Part shown: positions 1-7,333 of the stretch, one piece after another | Numbering within the stretch: the stretch's first letter is position 1 | Layout: every line of letters starts with the position of its first letter | Assembly: GCA_014523665.1 (NCBI GenBank) | Contig: JAATVR010000450.1 | Span: forward strand, 1 to 11,579 | Source of the DNA: Nitrososphaerales archaeon TH526 | GTDB taxonomy: Archaea > Thermoproteota > Nitrososphaeria > Nitrososphaerales > Nitrososphaeraceae | Direction of reading: 5' to 3' | Length of the DNA stretch: 11,579 bases | The notes under the pieces: generated by a model | Databases searched by the model: none | What the model was told of the DNA's origin: nothing | Seen by the model: only the letters and a program-made list of their open reading frames with translations | Made by a program: the position numbers and the translations under genes

Positions 1-309
1 GCTCAGAATTATTTCATTTGTTTTGATAATTTCTATGAGATAACTAGAGAATTCTCAGACTTGATATGTGCTGCAATAACTGGCAGCGGAACTCAGGTCA
101 GGGAATTATTTACTACACAGACTATGATAACACTGCCAATTGAGGCATGCATAGCGTTTTCAAGTGTAACGCGTCTCTTCACACAATCGGACGCAGTTAG
201 TAGATTACTAAGTTATGAATTTCTACCATTTGCTGAAGAAGAGGGATATAGCACTGAAGACGAAATAAATGATCGATTCGAAGAGATTCGACCATTTGAA
301 AAGATGTGA
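1..309 (+). CDS. 3' part of a mobile-element primase/helicase-type P-loop ATPase (partial)
   Basis: The frame is open from base 1 and runs to TGA at 307-309; the 5' part lies outside the window. The visible 102 residues open with a hydrophobic strand ending in FDNF (Walker-B-like region), then CAAITGSGTQVRELFTT and a later stretch with SSVTRLFTQSDAVSRLL. This order (acidic strand, then TGSG...RxLFTT, then a region ending in an arginine-rich loop) resembles D5-like or phage-associated primase/helicase ATPases that unwind DNA at plasmid and virus origins. Frame continuity and pairing with the family B polymerase immediately downstream support a replication module. The protein stops soon after a FEEIRPF segment, where I would expect the C-terminal domain to continue, so it is probably truncated by the same event that removed the start of the polymerase. 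The family call is from recalled motif pattern, not a search. Confidence 0.55.
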   Translation, partial: AQNYFICFDNFYEITREFSDLICAAITGSGTQVRELFTTQTMITLPIEACIAFSSVTRLFTQSDAVSRLLSYEFLPFAEEEGYSTEDEINDRFEEIRPFEKM

Positions 310-318
310 CACACTTAA

Positions 319-2076
319 AAAGATTCAAAGTCGACACAGCTCAAGCTACGACCCACTTGTATATTACTACAGAAAGATCTATTTTGGTATTTTCCTAAAA
401 CCAGAATCGGAAGTTCACAACGGAAGAATGTAACATATCGAGGTGAAACACTTCATGATGTTGCAATCGCGTATCTAAAGGAAGGAAAGCTAGAGGATAT
501 GGAAGGTTCTGAGATAGAACTTCTGTCATCTAAGGTACAGGCAGAATATTGTTTACAGGATGCTAGATTATCTCTTAAGTTGGCAGAGAAGGACGATTAT
601 AGACTATTGAAAATATTCTACAAGATTTCAAAAGAAATAGGTCAAGACTTCTACTCAACATGTAATTATGCAAAACCAACCTCGTGGTGGCAAAGCAAGC
701 TCAAACCTCTGAATTATCAGAAGTAGAAAGTGAAACAGCAAAATGGCAAGAGGCTCATATCATAAAAGACGAAAACGGCTGGCCCAAGAAAGGCGTTCAT
801 TATACGGGCGGCAAGGTATTTGAGCCAATTGTAGGTCTACATAAAGACGTACTCACTTACGATGTTGCAAGTATGTACCCAACTATGAGTAGTGCATATA
901 ATATTACCAGCGAAACCATAAACTGTGACTGTTGTAAGGAGGATCCAGATGCGAAAATTGCTGACGATCTAATGGAATTGATAAACAATGATCTAATAAG
1001 AGATGGATATGAACCCCGACCGTGGCATTATTGGATCTGCACGAAACGACGTGGAATATTATCAAGTGTCATGGAAGATCTCATTCGAAAGAAAAGCGAA
1101 TACAAGAAAGAGGGGCTATCTCTTGAAGAAAAAGCAGTCAAATTATTCGCAAATTCAGGTTATGGGACTTTTGGACAGGTTCATTTTGAATATTATGATT
1201 TTAGGGTTGCCGAGCTAATTACCGGATTCGCTCGTCATACCTTACTCGGGCTTGATCAATTGCTTAAAGATAATGGTCTTCAAATACTACACGGAGATAC
1301 AGATAGTCTCTTTATTAGAAGTGTAGAAACTATTGACGACTGTGGCTGCGGCAATAGTAGTACGAGTTGTAGAAGCGATATTACAACCATTGCAAAGGAA
1401 AGATTTCAGGTAGACTTTACCAGAGATAAAACATGGAAAGCACTCGTTCTTCTGAATAGCAAAAAACAATACTTTGGCATACTGACCAACGGCGAGGTTG
1501 CCTACAAGAAGCTGGTAGGACTCAAGAATAATTATCCACCGTATTTTAACGAAATAGTTTCGGATCTAATCCGCAAAGAAACTACTGAATTATTCTATCT
1601 GAGTGATAAGAAGGCTTACGATAACAACAAGGCAAAGAAGCAAATATCAGATTATTTACGTTCTGCCTTCAATATTCTAAGCGACAGTTTTCTTGTGGGT
1701 GATATGAAATTCATTATCCAAAAATTGTGCTACTCGGCAAAGACTCAGAAAGCATTATATGAACATGAGAGAAATTGTTGGCAAAAATACATTTTCGATG
1801 AAAAGATTGAAGACTGCAAGGGTGATCGTTCACTTGCTGAAATGAGCAACCAAAGCGAAGTCGATACATTCGTTCTGGAAAATTGTTCCTAATAGAGAAG
1901 CTGATTACAATAAAAAGAGCTGCACTACGCACCCCGAGCGATATACTTTAGACCTAACTTCCTATAAGAAAGACTTGTGGAATTGTATCGAATCAATCCT
2001 ACAAGCATATGGTTTCTCTAGCAACGAGTGTATTAAACTTAGAAATAAACTTGTAAATAACCAAACAGAACTTTAG
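319..2076 (+). pseudogene. polB: Family B DNA polymerase, plasmid/virus type, truncated and frameshifted
   Basis: Three frames together rebuild a PolB. Frame 1 from 319 carries the end of the 3'-5' exonuclease domain: LHDVAIAYLKEGKL, then Exo III-like YCLQDARLSLKL near 550-590, then a TSWW segment. It stops at 724-726. From about 690-726 reading must drop one base to the frame ending at 1892, which holds the palm: motif A DVASMYPT (861-884), motif B KLFANSGYGTFG (about 1138-1175), motif C HGDTDSLF (about 1290-1313) and KKQY near 1460. The three catalytic aspartates are present. A second shift around 1845-1866 restores frame 1, adding about 70 C-terminal residues (HPERYTLDLTSYKKDLW) to TAG at 2074-2076. 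The N-terminus with Exo I and Exo II is missing and TAA at 316-318 blocks the frame upstream. The GGKVFEP segment before motif A is more like RNA-primed than protein-primed PolB. Non-functional as read, unless the shifts are assembly errors. Confidence 0.8.
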
Positions 2077-2106
2077 GAATAGATAGTCAATCAATCACGC
2101 GACTGC

Positions 2107-2148
2107 AGAAGTGAATTGAATATAAAATCTATTTATAAATTCACTTCT
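2107..2148. repeat. AT-rich interrupted palindrome, two-tier hairpin
   Basis: Perfect 11-bp arms AGAAGTGAATT (2107-2117) and AATTCACTTCT (2138-2148) flank a 20-base spacer. Inside the spacer, TATAAA (2121-2126) and TTTATA (2132-2137) pair again, so the whole element folds into one long hairpin with a 3-base bulge. It lies 31 bases past the polymerase stop and 133 bases before the next start. It could be a terminator of the replication module, an operator around a TATA box, or an iteron-like origin element. No T-run follows, which argues against a simple terminator. Confidence 0.6.
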
Positions 2149-2239
2149 ACCACATCTCTAAACGAAATAAATGAAAGGAAGGCAAATTTTAAACGTCGAA
2201 TGCGGCTGTTCATTGCGGATCGCATGCCTGCCAATAGTT

Positions 2240-2248
2240 CGTTTATAC
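2240..2248 (+). promoter_or_regulatory. Candidate TATA box for the 2281 gene
   Basis: CGTTTATAC is centred near 2244, about 37 bases before the GTG at 2281. An archaeal start site 25-27 bases downstream would fall near 2270, leaving a leader of about 10 bases. Single AT-rich match; weak evidence. Confidence 0.3.
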
Positions 2249-2280
2249 TTCCTTCGTCCTTGTAATTTTGATAAGTCCAA

Positions 2281-2550
2281 GTGACTAGTCAAACAAATTC
2301 AAGTGTGAGTACCAGCACTCAAAATAAAAGTACTAGTTCAGTACAGGGTACAACGAATAACAACAACGATTACAACAACAACAGCGAGAGCAAGGTCAAG
2401 AGCAAAGGCATGGACAATGTCATTGACAACAATTCACCAGCAGCAAAACTAGCTGAAACCCGATCCGTGTTAACAGAAGGCACAAGACAAAAACTACAAG
2501 GTATCATGAATCAACTAGAACAAGAATCTAGTAGACCAGCAAATTTTTGA
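2281..2550 (+). CDS. Low-complexity N/S/T/Q-rich protein, upstream half of an overlapping pair
   Basis: GTG start, 89 residues, TGA at 2548-2550. Residues 1-50 are a disordered, polar tract rich in Asn, Ser, Thr and Gln (including NNNND and YNNN). Residues 51-85 are likely helical (AAKLAETRSVLTEGTRQKL). No signal peptide, membrane span or recognised domain is visible. The last codons AAT TTT TGA form a slippery heptamer with the preceding A, and the following frame begins exactly there, so this is probably the N-terminal half of one protein of about 192 residues or the first gene of a coupled pair. It sits directly behind the PolB remnant and is plausibly part of the same plasmid or virus block. 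Function unknown. Confidence 0.6.
   Translation: MTSQTNSSVSTSTQNKSTSSVQGTTNNNNDYNNNSESKVKSKGMDNVIDNNSPAAKLAETRSVLTEGTRQKLQGIMNQLEQESSRPANF
2541..2547 (+). promoter_or_regulatory. Canonical -1 ribosomal frameshift heptamer A_AAT_TTT directly before TGA
   Basis: In the frame of the 2281 gene the codons are GCA AAT TTT TGA, and the base before AAT is A, giving X_XXY_YYZ exactly. Slipping back one base after TTT gives TTG AAA TTT GCA, joining residues PANF to LKFADGEDKVL with no gap. This seems the natural join for the domain. I see no strong downstream stem-loop by eye; only a short AAAG/CTTT pairing occurs about 25 bases on. Alternatives are a plain indel mutation or a TTG restart overlapping the stop. 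Confidence 0.45.
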
Positions 2551-2858
2551 AATTTGCAGATGGAGAGGATAAAGTGCTTTTATTTGACCCCAACAAGGCT
2601 GAACACGTAGTGATCACATATCCAACCAAAGAAGGCGAACCTGAAAATAAACCAACCAACAGGATCAAATTCTACCTTAAGGCGGCACGTAGTGATGGAA
2701 CAATTTCAGATAACGCGGAAGAAGTGGAATGGACGACGTCTGAAACAACAGGCAGGGAAGTACTTAGGTGGCTCTTGAAAGGATTCTTTCTACTTGACGT
2801 AAGTAGAAAAGGCAGTGGCAAATTCGACACGAAATACACAATTTCACCGCACTTATAA
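2547..2858 (+). CDS. Small basic/acidic beta-rich protein, downstream half of the overlapping pair
   Basis: The frame opens at TTG 2547-2549, which overlaps the upstream TGA, and ends with TAA at 2856-2858 (103 residues). It starts with KFADGEDKVLLFDPNKAEHVV and ends with a RWLLKGFFLLDVSRKG segment followed by GSGKFDTKYTISP. This DGE...LxFxP and C-terminal L-x-I/V-x-R-x-GSG-x-DT-x-Y pattern reminds me of uncharacterised archaeal plasmid and virus proteins, possibly with an OB-like fold that contacts nucleic acid; that is a weak recollection. No ribosome-binding site precedes the TTG, so expression probably depends on the upstream frame, by slippage or by coupling. A hairpin plus T-run terminator follows directly. 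Function unknown. Confidence 0.6.
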   Translation: MKFADGEDKVLLFDPNKAEHVVITYPTKEGEPENKPTNRIKFYLKAARSDGTISDNAEEVEWTTSETTGREVLRWLLKGFFLLDVSRKGSGKFDTKYTISPHL

Positions 2859-2898
2859 TCAGCGTTCTGAAACCCTGATTCAATCCATTTATTTTTTA
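2857..2898 (+). terminator. Hairpin plus T-run terminator
   Basis: AATCAG (2857-2862) and CTGATT (2875-2880) form a 6-bp stem starting inside the stop codon of the preceding gene. A T-rich tract with six Ts at 2892-2897 follows. Position and T-run fit the end of the 2281-2858 transcript. Confidence 0.5.
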
Positions 2899-3147
2899 TA
2901 TAGATAGATGTAATGTAAGATGATAGGTGTAATGTAAGATGTTTTCAATAATATTTGTATAACTGCACTGAAGCTCCCAAAGATCATTTTGATCTTCATA
3001 GCCCACAAGTACAGTGTCTTCCGAGTACTCCCCGTCATCATGTACATTTTTTATCGTGTAAAGTGCAAGTTTTGTTCCATCTGCTGTAGTCCTTAATATG
3101 CGAACTTGCTGACCTAGAGTTAGCCCTAATTTCTCAATCTGACAAGA
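2896..3147 (-). pseudogene. Open frame without a start, conserved-looking small protein
   Basis: Minus frame ending in TAA (2896-2898), open back to a TAA at 3148-3150. It encodes about 83 residues with good protein character: IEKLGLTLGQQVRILRTT, then LALYTIKNVHDDGEY and a GYEDQNDLWELQ segment. ATG 3157-3159 lies in this frame, overlapping the stop of the methyltransferase fragment, but is cut off after two codons by the TAA at 3148-3150; a second ATG at 3153-3155 is in another frame. A nonsense or frameshift change near the start, or a rare ATT start, is needed to express it. The last dozen or so codons fall in the 19-bp tandem repeat region, so the true C-terminus may differ. I do not recognise the family. 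Confidence 0.4.
2903..2940. repeat. Two tandem copies of a 19-bp repeat
   Basis: Copies at 2903-2921 and 2922-2940, identical except for one A/G difference at the sixth base; the core TGTAATGTAAGATG is perfect in both. They lie just after the terminator, inside the tail of the minus-strand frame. Likely slippage duplication or a short operator pair. Confidence 0.6.
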
Positions 3148-3155
3148 TTATTCAT

Positions 3156-3443
3156 TCATTTTTTACCAATGATAAGTATAGCTTCATTCAAGAAACTTGT
3201 CATTCCTGTATTTCTGTCTGCATACTTTTCTGCAGCCTCAGTAACTACTTTCAGTATTTCTTTTTTTCGTTTACTAGTTTGATTTGCTAGCACTTTTTGT
3301 AGTGGACCAATGGTTTCACTTATAAAGGTTGTATAAGCGTCAGGCGAATCAAAATCAAAAGATACTTTCATTCTTTCGATATTGAGATCCTTGAATCCTG
3401 ACATAAGGCTATTTTCATCCGACAGGTTAAATGGTCCTAGCAT
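3156..3443 (-). pseudogene. C-terminal fragment of a SAM-dependent methyltransferase-like protein
   Basis: The frame starts at an ATG that is probably an internal methionine: coding-like sequence continues upstream for 13 codons (LYHYY just before it) to a stop. The 95 residues match the tail of UbiE/COQ5-like class I methyltransferases as I recall it: GPFNLSDENSLMSGF, then a helix-strand pair (DLNIERMKVSFDFDSPDAY), a long helical segment with LQKVLANQTSKRKKEI, and the final NEAILIIGKK strand. The SAM-binding GxGxG half, about 150-180 residues, is absent and not seen upstream, so this cannot be active. Gene order on the minus strand places the 2896-3147 frame immediately after it, overlapping by an ATGA-type junction, which suggests the two were once an operon. 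Confidence 0.6.
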
Positions 3444-3735
3444 GTAGTAATGATACAGGTTCGTCTTAATGTTACACGGCCTTCATGTTCCACGAACCAC
3501 TCAAAATATGATACAGTTTTGATATGATGTAGAGCGTTTTCTGTGCAATTCGGTAGTGCTGAATTGAGACCGCCAGCAGCAGCATCACCATCAGCGTAGA
3601 ATAACGCAATAGACAAAATCTAATCCAGATGCATTTGCGATACTCTATTGGTTCTTTTATGGAGAGAAGGTAGACAATTATGATCCACGCTTAAAGAAAC
3701 GAACTTATGGTGTATTACATTACAAAAACTATCAA
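3444..3735. other. Unassigned stretch with two opposing gene-like frames
   Basis: Plus frame 3613-3735 is open and runs in frame into the ATG at 3736. It reads NPDAFAILYWFFYGEKVDNY then YDPRLKKRTYGVLHY, which has protein character but no start after the TAG at 3610-3612. The minus frame 3437-3619 is also open (61 codons with stop) and includes FYADGDAAAGGLNSALPN and EWFVEHEGRVTLRRT, again without ATG. They overlap only at the 3613-3619 edge. I recognise neither. Both are probably ends of genes cut by the rearrangements that truncated the methyltransferase. Confidence 0.25.
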
Positions 3736-4110
3736 ATGTCCAATGTTACACCAGAAGAAACACTTCGTTCAATAGCTGAGTACATCAATGCTGGGAACCT
3801 AGATTCTTTAATGATGCTTTATGAATCCGATGCATGCTTTGCCTCCCAGCCAGGACATTTCATTAAGGGTAGAGAAGGCATACATCAAAGTATGCAAGGA
3901 TTCGTTGATATGCGGGGTAAGCTAGAATCCAAAATAAAGAGAGTATTCCAGACAAGTAATCTTGCTCTTGTAATAAGTGAATGGTCGTTCAGTGGGACTG
4001 GACCTGATGGTAATTCTGTTAATCTTGCTTCAACAGCTACTGATGTCCTACGTCAGCAGCCCGATGGTACATGGCGTGTTAGCATAGACAATCCTTGGGG
4101 AACAGATTAG
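3736..4110 (+). CDS. SnoaL-like / DUF4440 nuclear-transport-factor-2 fold protein
   Basis: 124 residues, complete, the usual length for this fold. The order fits the SgcJ/EcaC-type SnoaL-like family: N-terminal helices (ETLRSIAEYINAGNLDSLM), then LYESDACFASQPGHFIKGRE, a helix IHQSMQGFVDM, and beta strands with LALVISEWSFSGTGPDG and the terminal RQQPDGTWRVSIDNPWGTD. These proteins form a cone-shaped pocket and act as isomerases, hydrolases or ligand binders; the substrate here cannot be read from sequence. Start chosen at ATG 3736 because the domain begins there, although the frame is open upstream to 3613. No clear ribosome-binding site. A minus-strand fragment at 7083-7181 repeats its last 32 residues in diverged form. 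Intact and probably functional. Confidence 0.8.
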   Translation: MSNVTPEETLRSIAEYINAGNLDSLMMLYESDACFASQPGHFIKGREGIHQSMQGFVDMRGKLESKIKRVFQTSNLALVISEWSFSGTGPDGNSVNLASTATDVLRQQPDGTWRVSIDNPWGTD

Positions 4111-4456
4111 CTAACCAAGTGATTCACTCACATATACTAGTGTATTCAGAACTTCTACTTTCATGACAGACTTTATTACTTTCAAACTAGTAAAAATTGA
4201 GAACGATTTAAAGTAGGTCAATTTATTCGCTAATCTAAATGGCATTGGTGGAGAGCAGCACTGAAATCCTTCAAGTTATTATATCGTTAGCCATTTTACT
4301 TTTCACTGCAAAGATCTTTCTGTCCAGAATGTAATCTGATCGTATGGTGTCAGATACAAGCTTATTAGATGCACTGCATCAGCAGCAAGGTCAGGTGAAG
4401 CAGCGGTAGCAGCTAGCTGGCTAAATTGGCATGCCGATTCCATAACCCATATTTAT
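4111..4456. other. 346-base stretch between converging genes
   Basis: Contains one short membrane-like reading frame at 4239-4334 (listed separately). Bases 4201-4238 before it are AT-rich with no clear TATA box at the right distance. The stretch 4370-4430 is rich in AGC/GCA triplets but no frame in it looks like a gene. Nothing else seen. Confidence 0.5.
4239..4334 (+). CDS. 31-residue membrane peptide, possible stub of a Kef-type antiporter
   Basis: ATG to TAA, 31 codons: a short acidic start (MALVESSTE), then one hydrophobic helix (ILQVIISLAILLFTAKIF) and a basic end. The pattern resembles the first helix of CPA2/Kef-type cation:proton antiporters, where a similar LQVIISLAILLFTAK stretch is followed by a long multi-helix protein. 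Here a stop follows after four residues and no continuing helices are seen in other frames. It may be a truncated antiporter start or an independent small membrane protein. Confidence 0.3.
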   Translation: MALVESSTEILQVIISLAILLFTAKIFLSRM

Positions 4457-4819
4457 CTATACTTTTCTGACAATTATTATTCCCGTGATTATAACGTAGA
4501 AGGCCTGAAATATTTCTATTGCAACAGCCAGCTCAGTTATCCCCGGTGGTGTAGACTGCGGGTTCCTAACTGTGTCAACGACCACGTAACCAGTTAAACC
4601 TGCTAGTACAGCGGTACCCGCAGTTCCGATGATATACCAGATCCTACCCCATTTCTTTATCATTGGCAGAACCCAGAAAAGCTGTGCTAGACCAGAAATT
4701 AGGAAAAACGTAGTATATTCAATACCCGCATTGATCGAATTTGGAACCAGCATAAGGTGCAAAATTCCAGCGATACCAGTACAGACTGCCGCCCCAAAAT
4801 ATAGAAATCTCCTATTCAT
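4457..4819 (-). CDS. Four-helix integral membrane protein, archaeal, function unknown
   Basis: 120 residues, intact. Hydrophobic spans at roughly 5-25 (FLYFGAAVCTGIAGILHLML), 34-54 (YTTFFLISGLAQLFWVLPMI), 60-82 (IWYIIGTAGTAVLAGLTGYV) and 98-117 (ELAVAIEIFQAFYVIITGII), joined by short polar loops; a KKWGR loop after helix 2 would sit on the cytoplasmic side. A His in helix 1 (GILHLML) and the LAQLFWVLP motif in helix 2 recur in small membrane proteins I associate with thaumarchaeal genomes, often near cupredoxin genes. No catalytic motif is visible. Divergent from the SRPBCC gene; the 190 bases between must hold both promoters. Confidence 0.8.
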   Translation of the reverse strand: MNRRFLYFGAAVCTGIAGILHLMLVPNSINAGIEYTTFFLISGLAQLFWVLPMIKKWGRIWYIIGTAGTAVLAGLTGYVVVDTVRNPQSTPPGITELAVAIEIFQAFYVIITGIIIVRKV

Positions 4820-4990
4820 ATTGGTCAGGTCCCATCCTACTGTTGTTAATGTTGTGAGTAGCTGAATCTCTTATAGCAGTTCTGATTATTTCATCTTTGA
4901 ATTAGGACACTGCATTTATTCTGATACAAATCTGAATGGACACGGCATTCTACCACGTGTCAATCAGATCGTAAAATATTAAATAGAAAT

Positions 4991-5010
4991 TAAAGGAGAT
5001 AGCTGAAGGG
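4991..5010 (+). promoter_or_regulatory. Ribosome-binding site for the SRPBCC frame
   Basis: AAAGGAGAT (4992-5000) lies 12 bases before the ATG at 5013, with a second purine-rich GAAGGG at 5005-5010. This supports ATG 5013 as the original start. Confidence 0.45.
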
Positions 5011-5012
5011 AT

Positions 5013-5410
5013 ATGAAAGAAGGAATTACCGTACAAACTCTTGTCCTCGCTCCCATTGAGAAGGTGTGGGAATGCTGGAACAAGCCAGAATATATATGCT
5101 GGGCTTTTGCATCGAACGATTGGGAAGCTCCGGCTGCTGAGAATGACTTGCACTTGGGTGGAAGGTTTAAAACTGTCATGACCGCAAAAGACAAAAGTAC
5201 GGGTTTTGACTTCACAGGAACTTACACTGCTGTTAAAGAAAATGAGCTTATCGAGTACGACATAGACGACGGCCGGCATGTAAAAGTGGAATTTGAGAAT
5301 ATTCCGAAACTTTTGAGCCCGAGAACGAAAATCCACTAGAGATGCAGCGCTCCGGCTGGCAGGCAATTTTGTATAATTTCAAAAAATACGTCGAAAGTCA
5401 TAACAAATAA
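5013..5410 (+). pseudogene. SRPBCC / AHSA1-type protein, frameshifted near the C-terminus
   Basis: Residues 1-96 are a good AHSA1-like SRPBCC domain: ITVQTLVLAPIEKVWECWNK, then NDWEAPAAENDLHLGGRF, FDFTGTYTAVKENELIEYDI and DGRHVKVEFEN. At about 5305 the frame fails and stops at 5337-5339. One frame over, ETFEPENENPLEMQRSGWQA and ILYNFKKYVE continue to TAA at 5408-5410, exactly the expected C-terminal helix. Compared with the family, a few residues between VEF and ETFEPE are also missing, so the lesion is a small deletion of about 10-20 bases rather than a single-base error. Such proteins bind hydrophobic ligands in a helix-grip cavity; without the C-terminal helix this product would be misfolded. 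Confidence 0.8.
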
Positions 5411-5792
5411 CTAAAACAAAACACTGGAAATTAAACTTGCTGTTTATAGATTAGTATTGAATCGCTCCACGGTAAAAGTCTGGATGCCAGTCTGTTATTT
5501 TATTATCCGGTAATTAGTCTCAATCATGCCATTTGGATGAACAGTAACTTCTATCTTATCTGACAAAGTAATTGAAATAAATAATAAGACATTACAATCG
5601 ATATCATTTAATGGCGAGCTTGTAACATGACATCTGCTAATTACACAGTCGCCGAGTTAGTAATTACGAAAATTCATTGATGAATGATAAATTGACTAGC
5701 ATAGAATTAGCGAGGTATATAAAATTAAGACTAGTCGATTACATTCTATATCATACATATTTTGGTCATCTCTATTTCATTCGTATTTCCAT
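5411..5792. other. 382-base stretch between converging broken genes
   Basis: AT-rich. The minus frame 5495-5656 is open for 53 codons and ends VTVHPNGMIETNYRIIK, which reads like the C-terminus of a real protein, but it has no convincing start and begins after a stop at 5657-5659. AT-rich matches such as TATATAAAAT near 5716 could be promoters. No RNA gene or repeat seen. Confidence 0.4.
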
Positions 5793-6471
5793 TCATCGAC
5801 GTCCCTTCTGACCTGATTTTCTATCTACTCGTCTGATCTGTTCATAAAAATAGTCTTTCCATCCATCAGGGAGAGCCTCAACTTTAACAGCACGTCGCAT
5901 CAATTTGATATTTTCTCTGTCACTTGCGTATAATCGCACGATGTCGCTAATGCTGACTCGATTGGTATCCTTCTTTATTTGTATTATTGGATCTCCTGCG
6001 CCAACCTCTCCCTCTTCTAACACCTTGAAATAAATTCCTGAACGGCCACTTGCTAGAAATTTTTTTAAGGACATCCATACGTCCAAATTTAACACCTAGT
6101 TTATAACATGGCATTCTAGGTTGAGTTGCAATAACCTTAGAAGATCCTATTCTAAAAATATCACCTACATTCACATCAGCTTCCATTAAACCTTCTGTAG
6201 TGAAGTTCTCTCCTAACATCCCATTTGACATTTTCATGTCAGGATAAACTTTACGCCAGAATACATAGTGTTCTATTGGATATGCATATCCTGCTTTATC
6301 AGGACCACCGTGAACTGTCAAATCCGCTTGTTTATCACCATCAAGATTAAGTGTCCTTAATATTATACGTCCCTCAATAGGCTCCTTAAAAATACCAGTT
6401 ACTACCCTCTGACCTTCAAAATCTACTTCTTTGGGGAGGGAGATATTAATAGAAATTAATTTAGGCATCAC
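5793..6471 (-). pseudogene. MOSC-domain protein (YiiM-like), one-base frameshift in a run of seven A
   Basis: MOSC domains bind sulfur or molybdenum cofactor; YiiM-like members take part in reductive detoxification of N-hydroxylated compounds. The first frame (start GTG 6471 or better ATG 6468, with GGAG at 6482-6485) holds the hallmark VHGGPDKAGYAYPIEHYVFW, LGENFTTEGL and QPRMPCYKLGVKFG with the conserved Cys near residue 122. Reading through DVLKK the frame runs off at seven consecutive Ts of the plus strand (6060-6066). Removing one base continues LKKFLASGRSGIYFKVLEEG, GDPIIQIKKD and the helical C-terminus to the stop at 5793. The rebuilt protein of about 225 residues is the normal length. 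Because the only lesion is in a homopolymer, a sequencing error or phase-variable slip is as likely as true loss. Confidence 0.8.
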
Positions 6472-6624
6472 TTAGGACCTCTCCTCAGCCGATTCATTTA
6501 ATATTTTAATTGATACCTTATACACAGTTATAGGTTTTATCGAACAAAACTTAGTGCTTGTGGTTTACAGTAAAGTTCAGGTAAGCTCCAATTCATAAAT
6601 ACGAAGAAAAATTCTTGTTTATTA

Positions 6625-7050
<426 letters not shown>

Positions 7051-7082
7051 ATTATATCAAGTATTATTCTATACGCATACTG

Positions 7083-7181
7083 TTATTCTGTTCCCCAGGG
7101 ATTTTCTATAACCATAAGCCAAGAGTCATCGGGTTGTCGACGAAGGACAATGGTGCCTTTGCCAGTAAGATTAATTGCAGC
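7083..7181 (-). pseudogene. C-terminal fragment of a second SnoaL-like protein
   Basis: A 32-codon minus frame reads AINLTGKGTIVLRRQPDDSW then LMVIENPWGTE and TAA (7083-7085). It aligns without gaps to the end of the intact gene at 3736-4110 (VNLASTATDVLRQQPDGTW, VSIDNPWGTD), sharing the RxQPDxxW and NPWGT signatures but differing at many positions, so it is a paralogue or independent acquisition, not a recent copy. A stop at 7182-7184 precedes it and the N-terminal 90 residues are not recognisable upstream. Confidence 0.7.
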
Positions 7182-7333
7182 TTACTTTCTGCAGCTTATT
7201 TATCATAATATGACAAGAATTATGGTCTCCTTCATATGAACATTCTTCGAAGGAAACTTGCAACTGTCGATGTGCTTAAGAACAATGCAGTTCAATCTTA
7301 TAATACTGTTTATAGCATTCGGATCTAGCGTGA

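Noticed and set aside
1..2076. Casposon or protein-primed virus PolB
   Set aside because: No Cas1 and no terminal inverted repeats in the window, and the GGKVFEP region before motif A fits RNA-primed PolB better.
2903..2940. CRISPR-like repeat
   Set aside because: Only two directly adjacent 19-bp units with no spacers.
4950..5366. Minus-strand 138-residue frame opposite the SRPBCC gene
   Set aside because: The plus strand carries the recognisable SRPBCC domain and a ribosome-binding site.
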